64,000 nt of DNA, taken from the NCBI RefSeq assembly GCF_015500095.1, contig NZ_CP062983.1, forward strand, positions 3,844,001 through 3,908,000. Reading direction: 5' to 3'. Source of the DNA: Phototrophicus methaneseepsis. GTDB lineage: Bacteria; Chloroflexota; Anaerolineae; Aggregatilineales; Phototrophicaceae. The notes below the pieces were generated by a model. It was given only the letters and a program-made list of their open reading frames with translations, was not told the origin of the DNA and ran no database searches. Below, piece after piece: positions 18,400 through 26,333 of the stretch (positions within the stretch are counted from its first letter, which is position 1; each line of letters starts with the position of its first letter). The translations under genes and the position numbers were made by a program.

Positions 18400-18708
18400 C
18401 GGTTATTTCTTTCCCCACTAAAAGGATAGGTTAGCTTTTGGATTGTCGCTCTCTGCAAAGATGAACGACTATTTCCTTAAGATTAGAAATACTCGTCACA
18501 AATACGTACCAAATACGTACCAAGATACACAGAACTACGTATCAATTGAGGCAAAGTATTAATTTACAATTGGAACATAAAGTAATGAAGCTATAGACAA
18601 CATTTTTAATAGCAGTGAAGCGAGTTTCAGAGAATCTTATATCGTAAACCTAGCACGAAGCCGTGACGTTAGATAACGAAGTATAGGAGAGGAAGCTCAC
18701 AAAGTCGT
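18400..18708. other. divergent promoter region, SARP gene / module 1
   Basis: About 310 bp between the dockerin gene (minus) and the SARP-type regulator gene (plus). The notable content is the 11-bp tandem repeat listed separately. The rest is AT-rich with no coding features. Confidence 0.6.
18500..18521 (-). promoter_or_regulatory. 11-bp tandem direct repeat, candidate SARP operator
   Basis: Two exact head-to-tail copies of AAATACGTACC (on the minus strand GGTACGTATTT), with a third degraded copy (GTGACGAGTATTT) adjoining on the side nearer the dockerin gene. SARP regulators bind short direct repeats with 11-bp or 22-bp spacing near promoter -35 regions. This one is next to a SARP-type gene and upstream of the dockerin operon. 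Function is inferred. Confidence 0.5.
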
Positions 18709-19521
18709 ATGAATACAAAAAACAGCATGCTCACAAATCAGCCGCACATTCGTATCGTCCTGTTTGGTCCACCACAAATTTTTATAAACGGGAAGCCAGG
18801 TTATCTTAAACGTCGTAAATCCTATGAGCTCCTTGCGTATCTTGCAGTCAACAAACGCCCCTACTCACGGGAATATCTTGCGAGCTTGCTATGGCCCGAC
18901 GTACCGGATAAAACAGCATCAACAAGGTTACGAAACCTACTCACAGACATTCGATCCGTCATCACAGATGACAACCTGATTTGCGAAGGTGATGTTGTTA
19001 TTCTTGATAACTCTATAGAAGTGGATGTCCAGCAGTTCGAAGCAAGTGCGCAGCCCTTCTACGAAGGCCAAAATCGGGGTTTATCTCCGAATACGCTTCG
19101 TCAGCTTGAGCAAGCAACGCATATCTATACAGATCATTTTCTGAGTGGCTTCAACAGCCGCGACTCAGCGGAGTTTGACGACTGGAAATACATATTTTCA
19201 GAAAAGTATTTCAATATCGTCCTGGGTATGTTCGCAGCTTTAGCCAACCATTACTTTGTGCATTCACAGGCGCAAGAGATGTATAGTGTCGTCCAAAGAT
19301 GGTTATCCTTTGAGCCGCTCTCAGAAGAAGCCCACCGCCTGCTCATCAAGCTTTATCTAAAGCATAACCGCCCGGATAAAGCGCTGCATCAATATCATAT
19401 GCTAGCTCGCATGCTGGAGCGTCAAGAAGGTGTGCAACCACTACCGGAAACAATGGAACTGTATGAAGTTATACGCAGCTTCCGCACAAACACGCATCAT
19501 GCCGTTCACGCAGTAAACTAG
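18709..19521 (+). CDS. SARP-type transcriptional activator (winged helix + BTAD)
   Basis: 270-residue cytoplasmic regulator. Residues about 12-105 form an OmpR-like winged helix of the SARP kind (RIVLFGPPQIFINGKPGYLK, then YELLAYLAVN, then LASLLWPD with ASTRLRNLLTDIRSVI). About 110-260 is the bacterial transcriptional activation domain (DVQQFEASAQPFYEG, then LSGFNSRDSAEFDDW, then RLLIKLYLKHNRPDKALHQY). It lacks the large ATPase/TPR extensions of long SARPs. It is divergent from the module-1 cohesin/dockerin operon and converges with the large surface-protein gene. It is the only regulator gene between the two modules, so it is the natural candidate to control both. Confidence 0.85.
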   Translation: MNTKNSMLTNQPHIRIVLFGPPQIFINGKPGYLKRRKSYELLAYLAVNKRPYSREYLASLLWPDVPDKTASTRLRNLLTDIRSVITDDNLICEGDVVILDNSIEVDVQQFEASAQPFYEGQNRGLSPNTLRQLEQATHIYTDHFLSGFNSRDSAEFDDWKYIFSEKYFNIVLGMFAALANHYFVHSQAQEMYSVVQRWLSFEPLSEEAHRLLIKLYLKHNRPDKALHQYHMLARMLERQEGVQPLPETMELYEVIRSFRTNTHHAVHAVN

Positions 19522-19531
19522 TCAAATAAAA

Positions 19532-19573
19532 TAGAGCCGTTCCCAATCCAGTATATAGGTGAGAACGACTCTA
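19532..19573. terminator. bidirectional terminator between SARP gene and surface-protein gene
   Basis: Stem TAGAGCCGTTC / GAACGACTCTA (one mismatch) with an 18-nt loop in the short gap between two converging genes. AT-rich sequence lies on both sides. Confidence 0.55.
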
Positions 19574-19599
19574 CCTTTGTTGATTTGAATTTCAGCCGC

Positions 19600-22500
19600 T
19601 TAGCTGCGGTTCATCACACCCCACACAAGCATCACGACAACCCCCATGACACTGAAGAAGCTCATAAGGGGCAAACGCCAGCCAGACCATGGGCTTTCGC
19701 CAGTCGATGGGAGCTGATTCACTGAAGAGCCCGTAGAACAGAGTGACGTTCCATAATTATCAGCCATCAGGCAGGCCGTGTTACTGACGCTCGCCCCCTG
19801 CAAAGTCGTCGTAAAGATACTGAAGTTGATACTTTGTCCGGGGTTCAACGCAGGGATCGTCACCGTTACCACTTGCCCCTCAATGTCCGAAGTAACTCCT
19901 TCCGGCACTTCCACGGAGTTGATTCGTAAGTCAGCGTTGACTGTATCCGTAACGACGATATTTGTGCCAGCAGTACCGCCATTATTGGAAACTGTCACGA
20001 TCCATTCCAATTGTTCCCCACTGACACCTGTCTGCCCTGGGACCAGGAAACCTAGCTTACTGATTGCAGGGTCAAAGACATCTATCGAAGCCCCACCACT
20101 TGCTGTCTCGGCAGGTTCTTCATCATCGCTTGTAATGGTATAAACTGCTGTACTGATAACGGTCATATCACCATCTGCATCGCCGATGCCAAACCCAGCA
20201 CTGGCATTTTGCAGGGCCAGGGTCAGGGTCTCATCAAATTCAGCATTTGTATCACCGACAATACTTAATGCAGCAGCAGGAATCGCCACACTCTGCACGG
20301 TTGTGTAATCGCCGGCCGGTATTGTGATCGTCGCAGTGGTTTGAATATAGTCATTATCAGCCAACGTTGCAGTCCCATCTGTCAAAATGAGGTCTACTGT
20401 CGCAGGGCTTGCAATGACCCCACCACTGACCAAGAGCGTCGGCGAGACTATAGCAGATGTCCCGCTGTCCCCTTCCAGGCCAGAAGCCGTTGCCGCACTG
20501 AATTCCACACTAAACGTAACCCCATCATCATTGAGAATCGTATAGGTCGCTGTGGACGTGGTTGCTGTATCACTATTGGCATCGCCAATGCTCAAGCCCG
20601 TACTGGGGTTCTGTAACGCGAGCGACAAGCTCTCATCTGCTTCAACATCGGCATCACCGACAATACTTAGCGCAGCAGCAGGAATCGCCACACTCTGCAC
20701 GGTTGTGTAATCGCCAGCCGGTATCGTGATCGACGCAGCCGTTTGAGCATAATCGCTATCCGCCAGCGTCGCCGTGCCATCTGTCAAAGTGAGGTCCACT
20801 GTCGCAGGACTTGCCAACACACCACCACTGACCAATAATGTCGGTCCTGTCACGGCTGATGACCCACTATCCCCTTCCAGGCCAGAAGCCGTCGCCGCGC
20901 TGAATTCGACATTGAACGTCAGGCTGTCATCATTGAAGATCGTATAGGTCGCTGTGGAAGTCGTCGCGGTATCGCTGTCCGCATCGCCAATAGCGAAACC
21001 CGTACTGGGGTTCTGCAGTGCCAGCGACAAGGTTTCGTCCAGTTCATCCGTCGTATCACCGGTAATACTCAATGCAGTCACAGGGATCGACACACTCTGT
21101 ACTGTCGTATAATCCGCAGCCGGTATGGTGATCGTTGCAGAAGTCTGGCTATAGTCGCTATCCGCCAATGTCGCCGTGCCGTCAGTCAAAGCGAGGTCCA
21201 CAGTTGCAGGACTTGCCAGCACACCACCACTGACCAACAATGTCGGCGCTGTCACAGATGAAGTCCCACTATCCCCTTCCAGGCCAGAAGCCGTCGCCGC
21301 GCTGAATTCGACATTAAAGCTTACGCTGTCGTCATTGAGGATGGTATAGGTTGTGGTCGATATTGTCGTCAGATCATTATTGGCGTCGCCAATGACAACC
21401 CCTGTGCCTATATTTTGAATGCCCAATGTAAAATCTTCATCAGGTTCATCCGTCGTGTCACCGACGATACCCAATGCTGCGACCGGGATAGAGATACTCT
21501 GAACGGTGGTGTAATCCGCAGCCGGGATGGTTACGGTTGCCGAAGTCTGGCTGTAATCACTATCAGCCAGTGTTGCGGTCCCATCTGTGAGTAAAATTTC
21601 CAGCGTGATTGCACTAGCCAGGTTACCACCGCTAACCAATAAAGTCGGCGAAGAAACCGCGCTGGTACCACTATTGCCCTCCACGCTGGATGCCGTTGTA
21701 GCACTGAACTCTACCAGGATAGGATAAGATACCTTTGCGATAAACCCATCATTGAGGCCACCAATATAGGAAGGTGAATAGCCTGGGATTGAACCGGGGC
21801 CATCGCCATCCGGGAAGGTGCCATCATTGCTCGCGCTTATACCAACAATATACACATTCCGGAGGCTATCCATAGCAATGGTATAACCATATTCGTTACC
21901 CGCACCGCCGATGTAGCCAGAGTAAACATAAGCGGTGCCACTAGCGTTAATCATGGTGATGAACGCATCGCCACCACTGGCACCATTTTTTGTCAAATCC
22001 GGGCCACCAACTACAGGGAAAGTCGCCTGAGTCGACGATGTTTGCCCGGTCACATACGCATTGCCATTACTATCCACGACAACGCCGGAGGCAGCATCAA
22101 AACTACTACCGCCCAGGAAGGCTGAATAGACAGTATTCCCAGACGCATCTAGCTTCGCGACAAAGCCATCTCGCGTCCCTCCACCATAAGTGGTATCCAG
22201 GCTGCCAACTGTCGGGAAATTTGTCGATTGCGTCTCACCCGCAACATAAGCGTTGCCGCTGCTATCGACGGCAATACCCAGGCCATTATCTGTGCTAGAA
22301 CCACCTAATGTCGTTAAATAATCCGTCGCATTACCCGCCGCATTGACTTTGGCAACGACGGCGTTTGTGCCGATTTGTCCGGTCACATAAGCACTACCGG
22401 ACGCATCAACAGCGATACCGCGCCCTGTGCCCGAACCGACATTGTATTGATAGACGAAGCCAGTCCCAGCGGCATTTACCTTATGAACGCCGATACTACC

Positions 22501-23775
22501 ACCAATGGAACCCGTCACATACGCATTACCGCTTGCATCAACCGCAATCGCCCGGCCATTTGTCGTCGCAATATAACCCGCGTAATCCAAGCTCGCACCA
22601 GATGCATTGACTTTGGCGACAAAAGCTGTATTCCCTCCAGGATGCGTCAGAACTGGCCCGCCTGTAACCGGGAAAGTCGCTTCACTTGACCCAGTGTGCC
22701 CTGTCACATACGCATTACCGCTTGCATCAACGGCTACAGCATAGCCAATATCACCACCACTACCGCCAATATATCCCGCATAAATAATGGCAGTACCAGC
22801 GGCATTTAACTTCTTGATAAATGCATCACCGCCAAAGTTACCGTTCCACGTCAGATCAGGACCGACTGTCACGGGAAAGTTAGCTTCGTTCGAAGTTGTC
22901 ATTCCTACAATGTAGGCGTTGCCGCTGCTATCAACATCGACCCCATACGCAATATCATTCGCCGTACCACCCACAAAGGAGGCATATATCAAAACGGGAT
23001 CAATTGTAAGCGATAAGCTTTCATCATATTGGCCCAGCACAAAGTGCACCGTCTCACCAGAGATAGCAAAGCGACTTTCAACAACTGTTTCGACACCATC
23101 AACCATTTGATAGCTGTAGGGAGCGCGCATTGTTAGCGTCTGTGAGCCAATGTCCAGTAGCAGGCTGCCCTCCTCTGTTAAGGTAAGGTTCTCTACAGGG
23201 TCAAATGCCAGTTGGATCTGTGAGGGGTCTGCGTATGGGGCAATCTCAAAATCGTACTGTAGTTGTTGAGGATTGCCGTAGAAAATAGCATCAATACCAT
23301 CATAAAGTTGCTGGTACCGCACTTTGCCATAGTGTGCAATGCTTGTGTGCCACTCTTCACGAGAGCCAATAAAATAGCTGCTGATACCTTCTTGAAGCGA
23401 TTCCCCCACTAATGAAGGATGTGGGTTCGCCCCTTCGAAGTTAAGTTGTAAGCCATATCTCCCAGCAGCATGCGCAACAGCATCAAAAGAAGCGTTTGCT
23501 TCTTCCATTTCCAGGGAGAAAACAGCTTGATTTTCAGTTAAGAAGAGCGTATAGCCACTTGTGCGAGCCATATAACGAACTTGATCGTTAACCTGGCCTT
23601 CGTTGGCTTCAAAGTAGATTGGTAGTTGACCGTAAGTGGAAAGGATACGATCAGCGACCAGGTTTGTTTCTTGGTTTAGTATATCTTCTTCAGCCGACAG
23701 CTCAATATAAGAAATTGAACCGAGTAATATTATCGTTAAAATCCCTATAATAAGGCCTTTTTGTGCCCCCACCAT
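19600..23775 (-). CDS. giant surface protein: SBBP propeller repeats, four Calx-beta repeats, DUF11, LPSTG tail
   Basis: 1391 residues. Order: N-terminal hydrophobic signal/anchor (residues 7-25); an SBBP-associated N-domain (YFEANEGQVNDQVRYMAR onward, to about 270); about eight SBBP-type beta-propeller units to about 690, each with GNAYVTG-like cores; four Calx-beta-like repeats of about 130 residues (each starting VEFSAxTAS and ending TYTILNDD or similar); a DUF11-type domain (about 1245-1345); then LPSTG (19699-19713) followed by a hydrophobic helix and a short Arg-containing tail. The tail has the form of a sortase sorting signal, though it could simply be a membrane anchor; no sortase gene is in the window. 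It lies between the two inverted cohesin/dockerin modules and is probably a cell-wall or adhesive component. Confidence 0.85.
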   Translation of the reverse strand: MVGAQKGLIIGILTIILLGSISYIELSAEEDILNQETNLVADRILSTYGQLPIYFEANEGQVNDQVRYMARTSGYTLFLTENQAVFSLEMEEANASFDAVAHAAGRYGLQLNFEGANPHPSLVGESLQEGISSYFIGSREEWHTSIAHYGKVRYQQLYDGIDAIFYGNPQQLQYDFEIAPYADPSQIQLAFDPVENLTLTEEGSLLLDIGSQTLTMRAPYSYQMVDGVETVVESRFAISGETVHFVLGQYDESLSLTIDPVLIYASFVGGTANDIAYGVDVDSSGNAYIVGMTTSNEANFPVTVGPDLTWNGNFGGDAFIKKLNAAGTAIIYAGYIGGSGGDIGYAVAVDASGNAYVTGHTGSSEATFPVTGGPVLTHPGGNTAFVAKVNASGASLDYAGYIATTNGRAIAVDASGNAYVTGSIGGSIGVHKVNAAGTGFVYQYNVGSGTGRGIAVDASGSAYVTGQIGTNAVVAKVNAAGNATDYLTTLGGSSTDNGLGIAVDSSGNAYVAGETQSTNFPTVGSLDTTYGGGTRDGFVAKLDASGNTVYSAFLGGSSFDAASGVVVDSNGNAYVTGQTSSTQATFPVVGGPDLTKNGASGGDAFITMINASGTAYVYSGYIGGAGNEYGYTIAMDSLRNVYIVGISASNDGTFPDGDGPGSIPGYSPSYIGGLNDGFIAKVSYPILVEFSATTASSVEGNSGTSAVSSPTLLVSGGNLASAITLEILLTDGTATLADSDYSQTSATVTIPAADYTTVQSISIPVAALGIVGDTTDEPDEDFTLGIQNIGTGVVIGDANNDLTTISTTTYTILNDDSVSFNVEFSAATASGLEGDSGTSSVTAPTLLVSGGVLASPATVDLALTDGTATLADSDYSQTSATITIPAADYTTVQSVSIPVTALSITGDTTDELDETLSLALQNPSTGFAIGDADSDTATTSTATYTIFNDDSLTFNVEFSAATASGLEGDSGSSAVTGPTLLVSGGVLASPATVDLTLTDGTATLADSDYAQTAASITIPAGDYTTVQSVAIPAAALSIVGDADVEADESLSLALQNPSTGLSIGDANSDTATTSTATYTILNDDGVTFSVEFSAATASGLEGDSGTSAIVSPTLLVSGGVIASPATVDLILTDGTATLADNDYIQTTATITIPAGDYTTVQSVAIPAAALSIVGDTNAEFDETLTLALQNASAGFGIGDADGDMTVISTAVYTITSDDEEPAETASGGASIDVFDPAISKLGFLVPGQTGVSGEQLEWIVTVSNNGGTAGTNIVVTDTVNADLRINSVEVPEGVTSDIEGQVVTVTIPALNPGQSINFSIFTTTLQGASVSNTACLMADNYGTSLCSTGSSVNQLPSTGESPWSGWRLPLMSFFSVMGVVVMLVWGVMNRS
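20100..21720 (-). repeat. four tandem ~390-bp coding repeats (Calx-beta)
   Basis: Internal near-repeats within the giant surface-protein gene. Blocks such as CTGTCGCAGGACTTGCCA and CCCTTCCAGGCCAGAAGCC recur at a spacing of about 390 bp. The second to fourth units are most alike, as expected for recent intragenic duplication. Confidence 0.8.
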
Positions 23776-24490
23776 CTTTGACTCCCCTTAGCAAGAGATG
23801 ATCTCGCTATTTAGCTAACGAGCTCAACGCTGAAAATAAACCAAGTAACCATCCATTACTGGATATGTGAAAATTATTTAATACTTCCTCAACAGTAATA
23901 GGCTCGATTATAGCGTATTTAACTTGCAGTTCAACAGACTAATTGAAACCAACCTAAAGAATGAGCTTCTACATGGTTTGAAAAAAAGCAAGGCTATGGC
24001 AAATAAACACATCAGGCAGTTATATTTATATAATCCAGTAATATGTACTAACTTGAGATAAGACTATTTTCATATCTATGCATCAATTGCAGAATGCAGT
24101 AAAAAAAGCATAAAATATTTCGTTCTCTATCTGCTTAAGTCAGCCGCAGCATACATCAGCCGACAATCCTATATCGTCCAGCCTAGATCCTAGGATTGTC
24201 GCTGATTATCTATGAAGAGCGACTTCTCAGGAAATCTTCCAATTCACATTGCGAACAAGTATGTGCCCCATTACCTAGCCACCTTCCTACAAAAACCAAA
24301 TCCATATCAAACAAAAAATAGCTAAATTATTAGTAATAATAGTAAAAAATACGTAGATGCACCTAACTCTTTTCATTTAATGAACGCTGCTCACCTCTTA
24401 TATTAGAAGCAACAGATGTCCTTCATACCTTAGATAGGCATACTGTTGATAAATACGGTATAGCTCGACCTTCATATCCGGAGAAGTAAA
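23776..24490. other. long AT-rich intergenic region between surface-protein gene and module 2
   Basis: About 715 bp between divergent genes. It holds both promoters and the long hairpin at 24155-24206. An AAATACGTA match to the 18500 repeat occurs near 24347, but not as a tandem repeat. No gene is supported. Confidence 0.6.
24155..24206. repeat. long inverted repeat / hairpin
   Basis: Arms ATCAGCCGACAATCCTA (24155-24171) and TAGGATTGTCGCTGAT (24191-24206) pair over 16 bp with a single bulged C and a 19-nt loop. It lies in the middle of a non-coding region, away from any gene end, without a T-run. It could be a small mobile-element remnant, a regulatory structure or a small RNA terminator. 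Confidence 0.55.
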
Positions 24491-25462
24491 ATGCAACGTA
24501 AGTTAATCATTCTGAGCATTGTTGTTAGCGTGTTATGTTTTGGCGTAACCATCGTAGGCGCAAGCGATCCACTGGCCGCAGGTTGCTATGTCGATGCGCC
24601 GGCTACAGTTGACGAAGGCTCAACATTTACAGCTACGATTCGGTGCAATTCATTGCTTTCCGTTTTCGGCTTTGAGATTGGCACCGCCCTATCTGGAGAT
24701 GCATCAACGGCAGCCACGACGTTTACACCAGGCACGTTCACCACAGCAGCGTCAGGTGGTGTCGCAGTTGGCAGCAATACCCTCGATGTTTATGCGGTCA
24801 GCCGGATCGGCGTCAACATAGCGACAGGCGACTTTTCACTGGGCAGTTATGACGTCACAGCAGATGTCGGCCTCACATCCAATGGCAGCACCACTGTTGA
24901 TCTAACAACGTTGAAGCTATCGACAATTTTAGGTGTACCCATTCTGGGCATGCTCCAGACGAACCCAGAAGCCGTGGTTACAGTGAACAACATTGACCTC
25001 AGCCTGCTTACAGGCAATGTCAATGTTGCCAGTGACGGCGGCGAGGGCATTTCTTCTATGAATAACGTTGAGATGACGCTCGACGGCGTCAGTTATAGTC
25101 AGGCATCCGTCCCGGCAAACAGTCATGCTTTCACTCTACTCAGCGGTCTTCAATTCCCAGACCTTGATATTGACGTCACCGCCGATATGGAGGGTCATCT
25201 CAATTGTGCGAGGACATATTCGCTCATTGATGGGCCTAATGTAGCAGGGGTAGCTATCGGCACAATCACACTTCTCGCTGGGGATGTGGTCACAGTTAGT
25301 GATTCTGACATTAACATTCAGGACGCAACAGCCATTGGCGCACAATTTGGCAGCAGTTCACCGACTGGAGAAGTCGATATTAACGGCGACGGTCTCGTCG
25401 ATATCTATGACCTTGTGCACGTCGGCCGCAACTACGGTGCATCTGCCGGGAATTGTGCCTAG
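24491..25462 (+). CDS. secreted cohesin-like/dockerin protein (module 2, gene A)
   Basis: 323 residues with a Sec signal (MQRKLIILSIVVSVLCFGVT...GAS). The mature start AAGCYVDAPATVDEGSTFTA and SVFGFEIGT match the module-1 paralogue, as does the C-terminal dockerin (VDINGDGLVDIYDLVHVGRN). The first dockerin loop is degenerate: GDVVTVSDSDINIQDATAIG lacks the Asp-rich calcium pattern kept in module 1 (GDADDDGDIDN). It is the first gene of a plus-strand trio. The start ATG has GGAGAAG 7 nt upstream. It probably partners the membrane cohesin protein encoded next. Confidence 0.8.
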   Translation: MQRKLIILSIVVSVLCFGVTIVGASDPLAAGCYVDAPATVDEGSTFTATIRCNSLLSVFGFEIGTALSGDASTAATTFTPGTFTTAASGGVAVGSNTLDVYAVSRIGVNIATGDFSLGSYDVTADVGLTSNGSTTVDLTTLKLSTILGVPILGMLQTNPEAVVTVNNIDLSLLTGNVNVASDGGEGISSMNNVEMTLDGVSYSQASVPANSHAFTLLSGLQFPDLDIDVTADMEGHLNCARTYSLIDGPNVAGVAIGTITLLAGDVVTVSDSDINIQDATAIGAQFGSSSPTGEVDINGDGLVDIYDLVHVGRNYGASAGNCA

Positions 25463-25471
25463 CTGTTTATG

Positions 25472-25498
25472 AGGATGAGACCGTATGCGCCTCATCCT
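25472..25498 (+). promoter_or_regulatory. intercistronic hairpin between module-2 genes A and B
   Basis: 8-bp stem AGGATGAG/CTCATCCT with an 11-nt loop, 10 nt after the stop of gene A. It occupies the same relative place as the 15-bp hairpin of module 1 although the sequences are unrelated. This also argues that gene B starts downstream at 25538. Confidence 0.5.
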
Positions 25499-25537
25499 TA
25501 CCATCTCTTTGATCAAAAAGTTCTTGAGTATTTCAAT

Positions 25538-26323
25538 ATGCGCAACGACAGCTCCACAATAGTCAGATACGCTTTCAGATGCACCGTGATACTCCTTAGC
25601 CTGACTATAGCCTCTATGGCACAGGCACAATCAACTCCCATCGTCGAAATTAACCTGAGTCAGCCACAGGCTCACCAGGGCGATACAGTCAGTGCTAGCA
25701 TTTATATCCGCAACGCTCAGAATATTGGTGGTGCAGATATTGGCATGATGGTTGACGAAACATGCTTGAAAATCGTAGGCCTTCAGAGAGGAGCCTTTTT
25801 ATCTGGATCAGGTAACGATAGCCTATTTGAAGTTATCAACCAGGTAAACGACCACGATGCACGCTTTGCAGCAGCCCTGACAGATCGCACAAAAGTAGGC
25901 ACAGGGACAGGCAATTTCTATCATATAACCCTGGAAGTCATTTGCGAGCAGGGTATTGCCCCTTTGAATATCACATTCGCTGAACTCAGCGCTTACAAAG
26001 ACCCTTCTGCCAGCGAAATCGAACTCACTGCTTATACGCTCGCCTCGGGTAATTTAGAGATCCACAATACAGAGTTAGAAGTCATTCCAGGGTCGCTTGA
26101 AGTCGAAGAGCTCGGCCTGGAACAAATCAGTGATCGTACAGAACCCGCGTCAGGTGCCACAGAAGAGAAAACCCTCGCTACCAGCCAGAATCCGGCAGAT
26201 TTACATCAGGATACCAACATACTCGCCATCATTGTGCCTCTTTGGTGCACAAGCATGATGCTTATCCTATTAGCTATGTTTGTCGTCAGGCGCAAAAAGC
26301 GGCGGCAGGTTTCAGAGCATTGA
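25538..26323 (+). CDS. membrane-anchored cohesin-domain protein (module 2, gene B)
   Basis: 261 residues from the ATG at 25538; an in-frame ATG at 25469 would place the signal peptide after 23 extra residues and through a hairpin. Layout: signal (FRCTVILLSLTIASMAQAQ), cohesin-like domain at about 30-180 (SQPQAHQGDTVSASIYIRNA, then GADIGMMVDETCLKI, then HDARFAAALTDRTK), a polar Glu/Thr linker, a C-terminal membrane helix (IIVPLWCTSMMLILLAMFVV) and a basic tail RRKKRRQ. Same architecture as 16517-17242. Expected at the outer face of the membrane as a dockerin receptor. Confidence 0.82.
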   Translation: MRNDSSTIVRYAFRCTVILLSLTIASMAQAQSTPIVEINLSQPQAHQGDTVSASIYIRNAQNIGGADIGMMVDETCLKIVGLQRGAFLSGSGNDSLFEVINQVNDHDARFAAALTDRTKVGTGTGNFYHITLEVICEQGIAPLNITFAELSAYKDPSASEIELTAYTLASGNLEIHNTELEVIPGSLEVEELGLEQISDRTEPASGATEEKTLATSQNPADLHQDTNILAIIVPLWCTSMMLILLAMFVVRRKKRRQVSEH

Positions 26324-26333
26324 GTAGCCAGTG

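Noticed and set aside
20100-21720. regularly spaced repeats that might suggest CRISPR
   Set aside because: Spacing of about 390 bp, open reading frame throughout, and Calx-beta protein repeats explain it.
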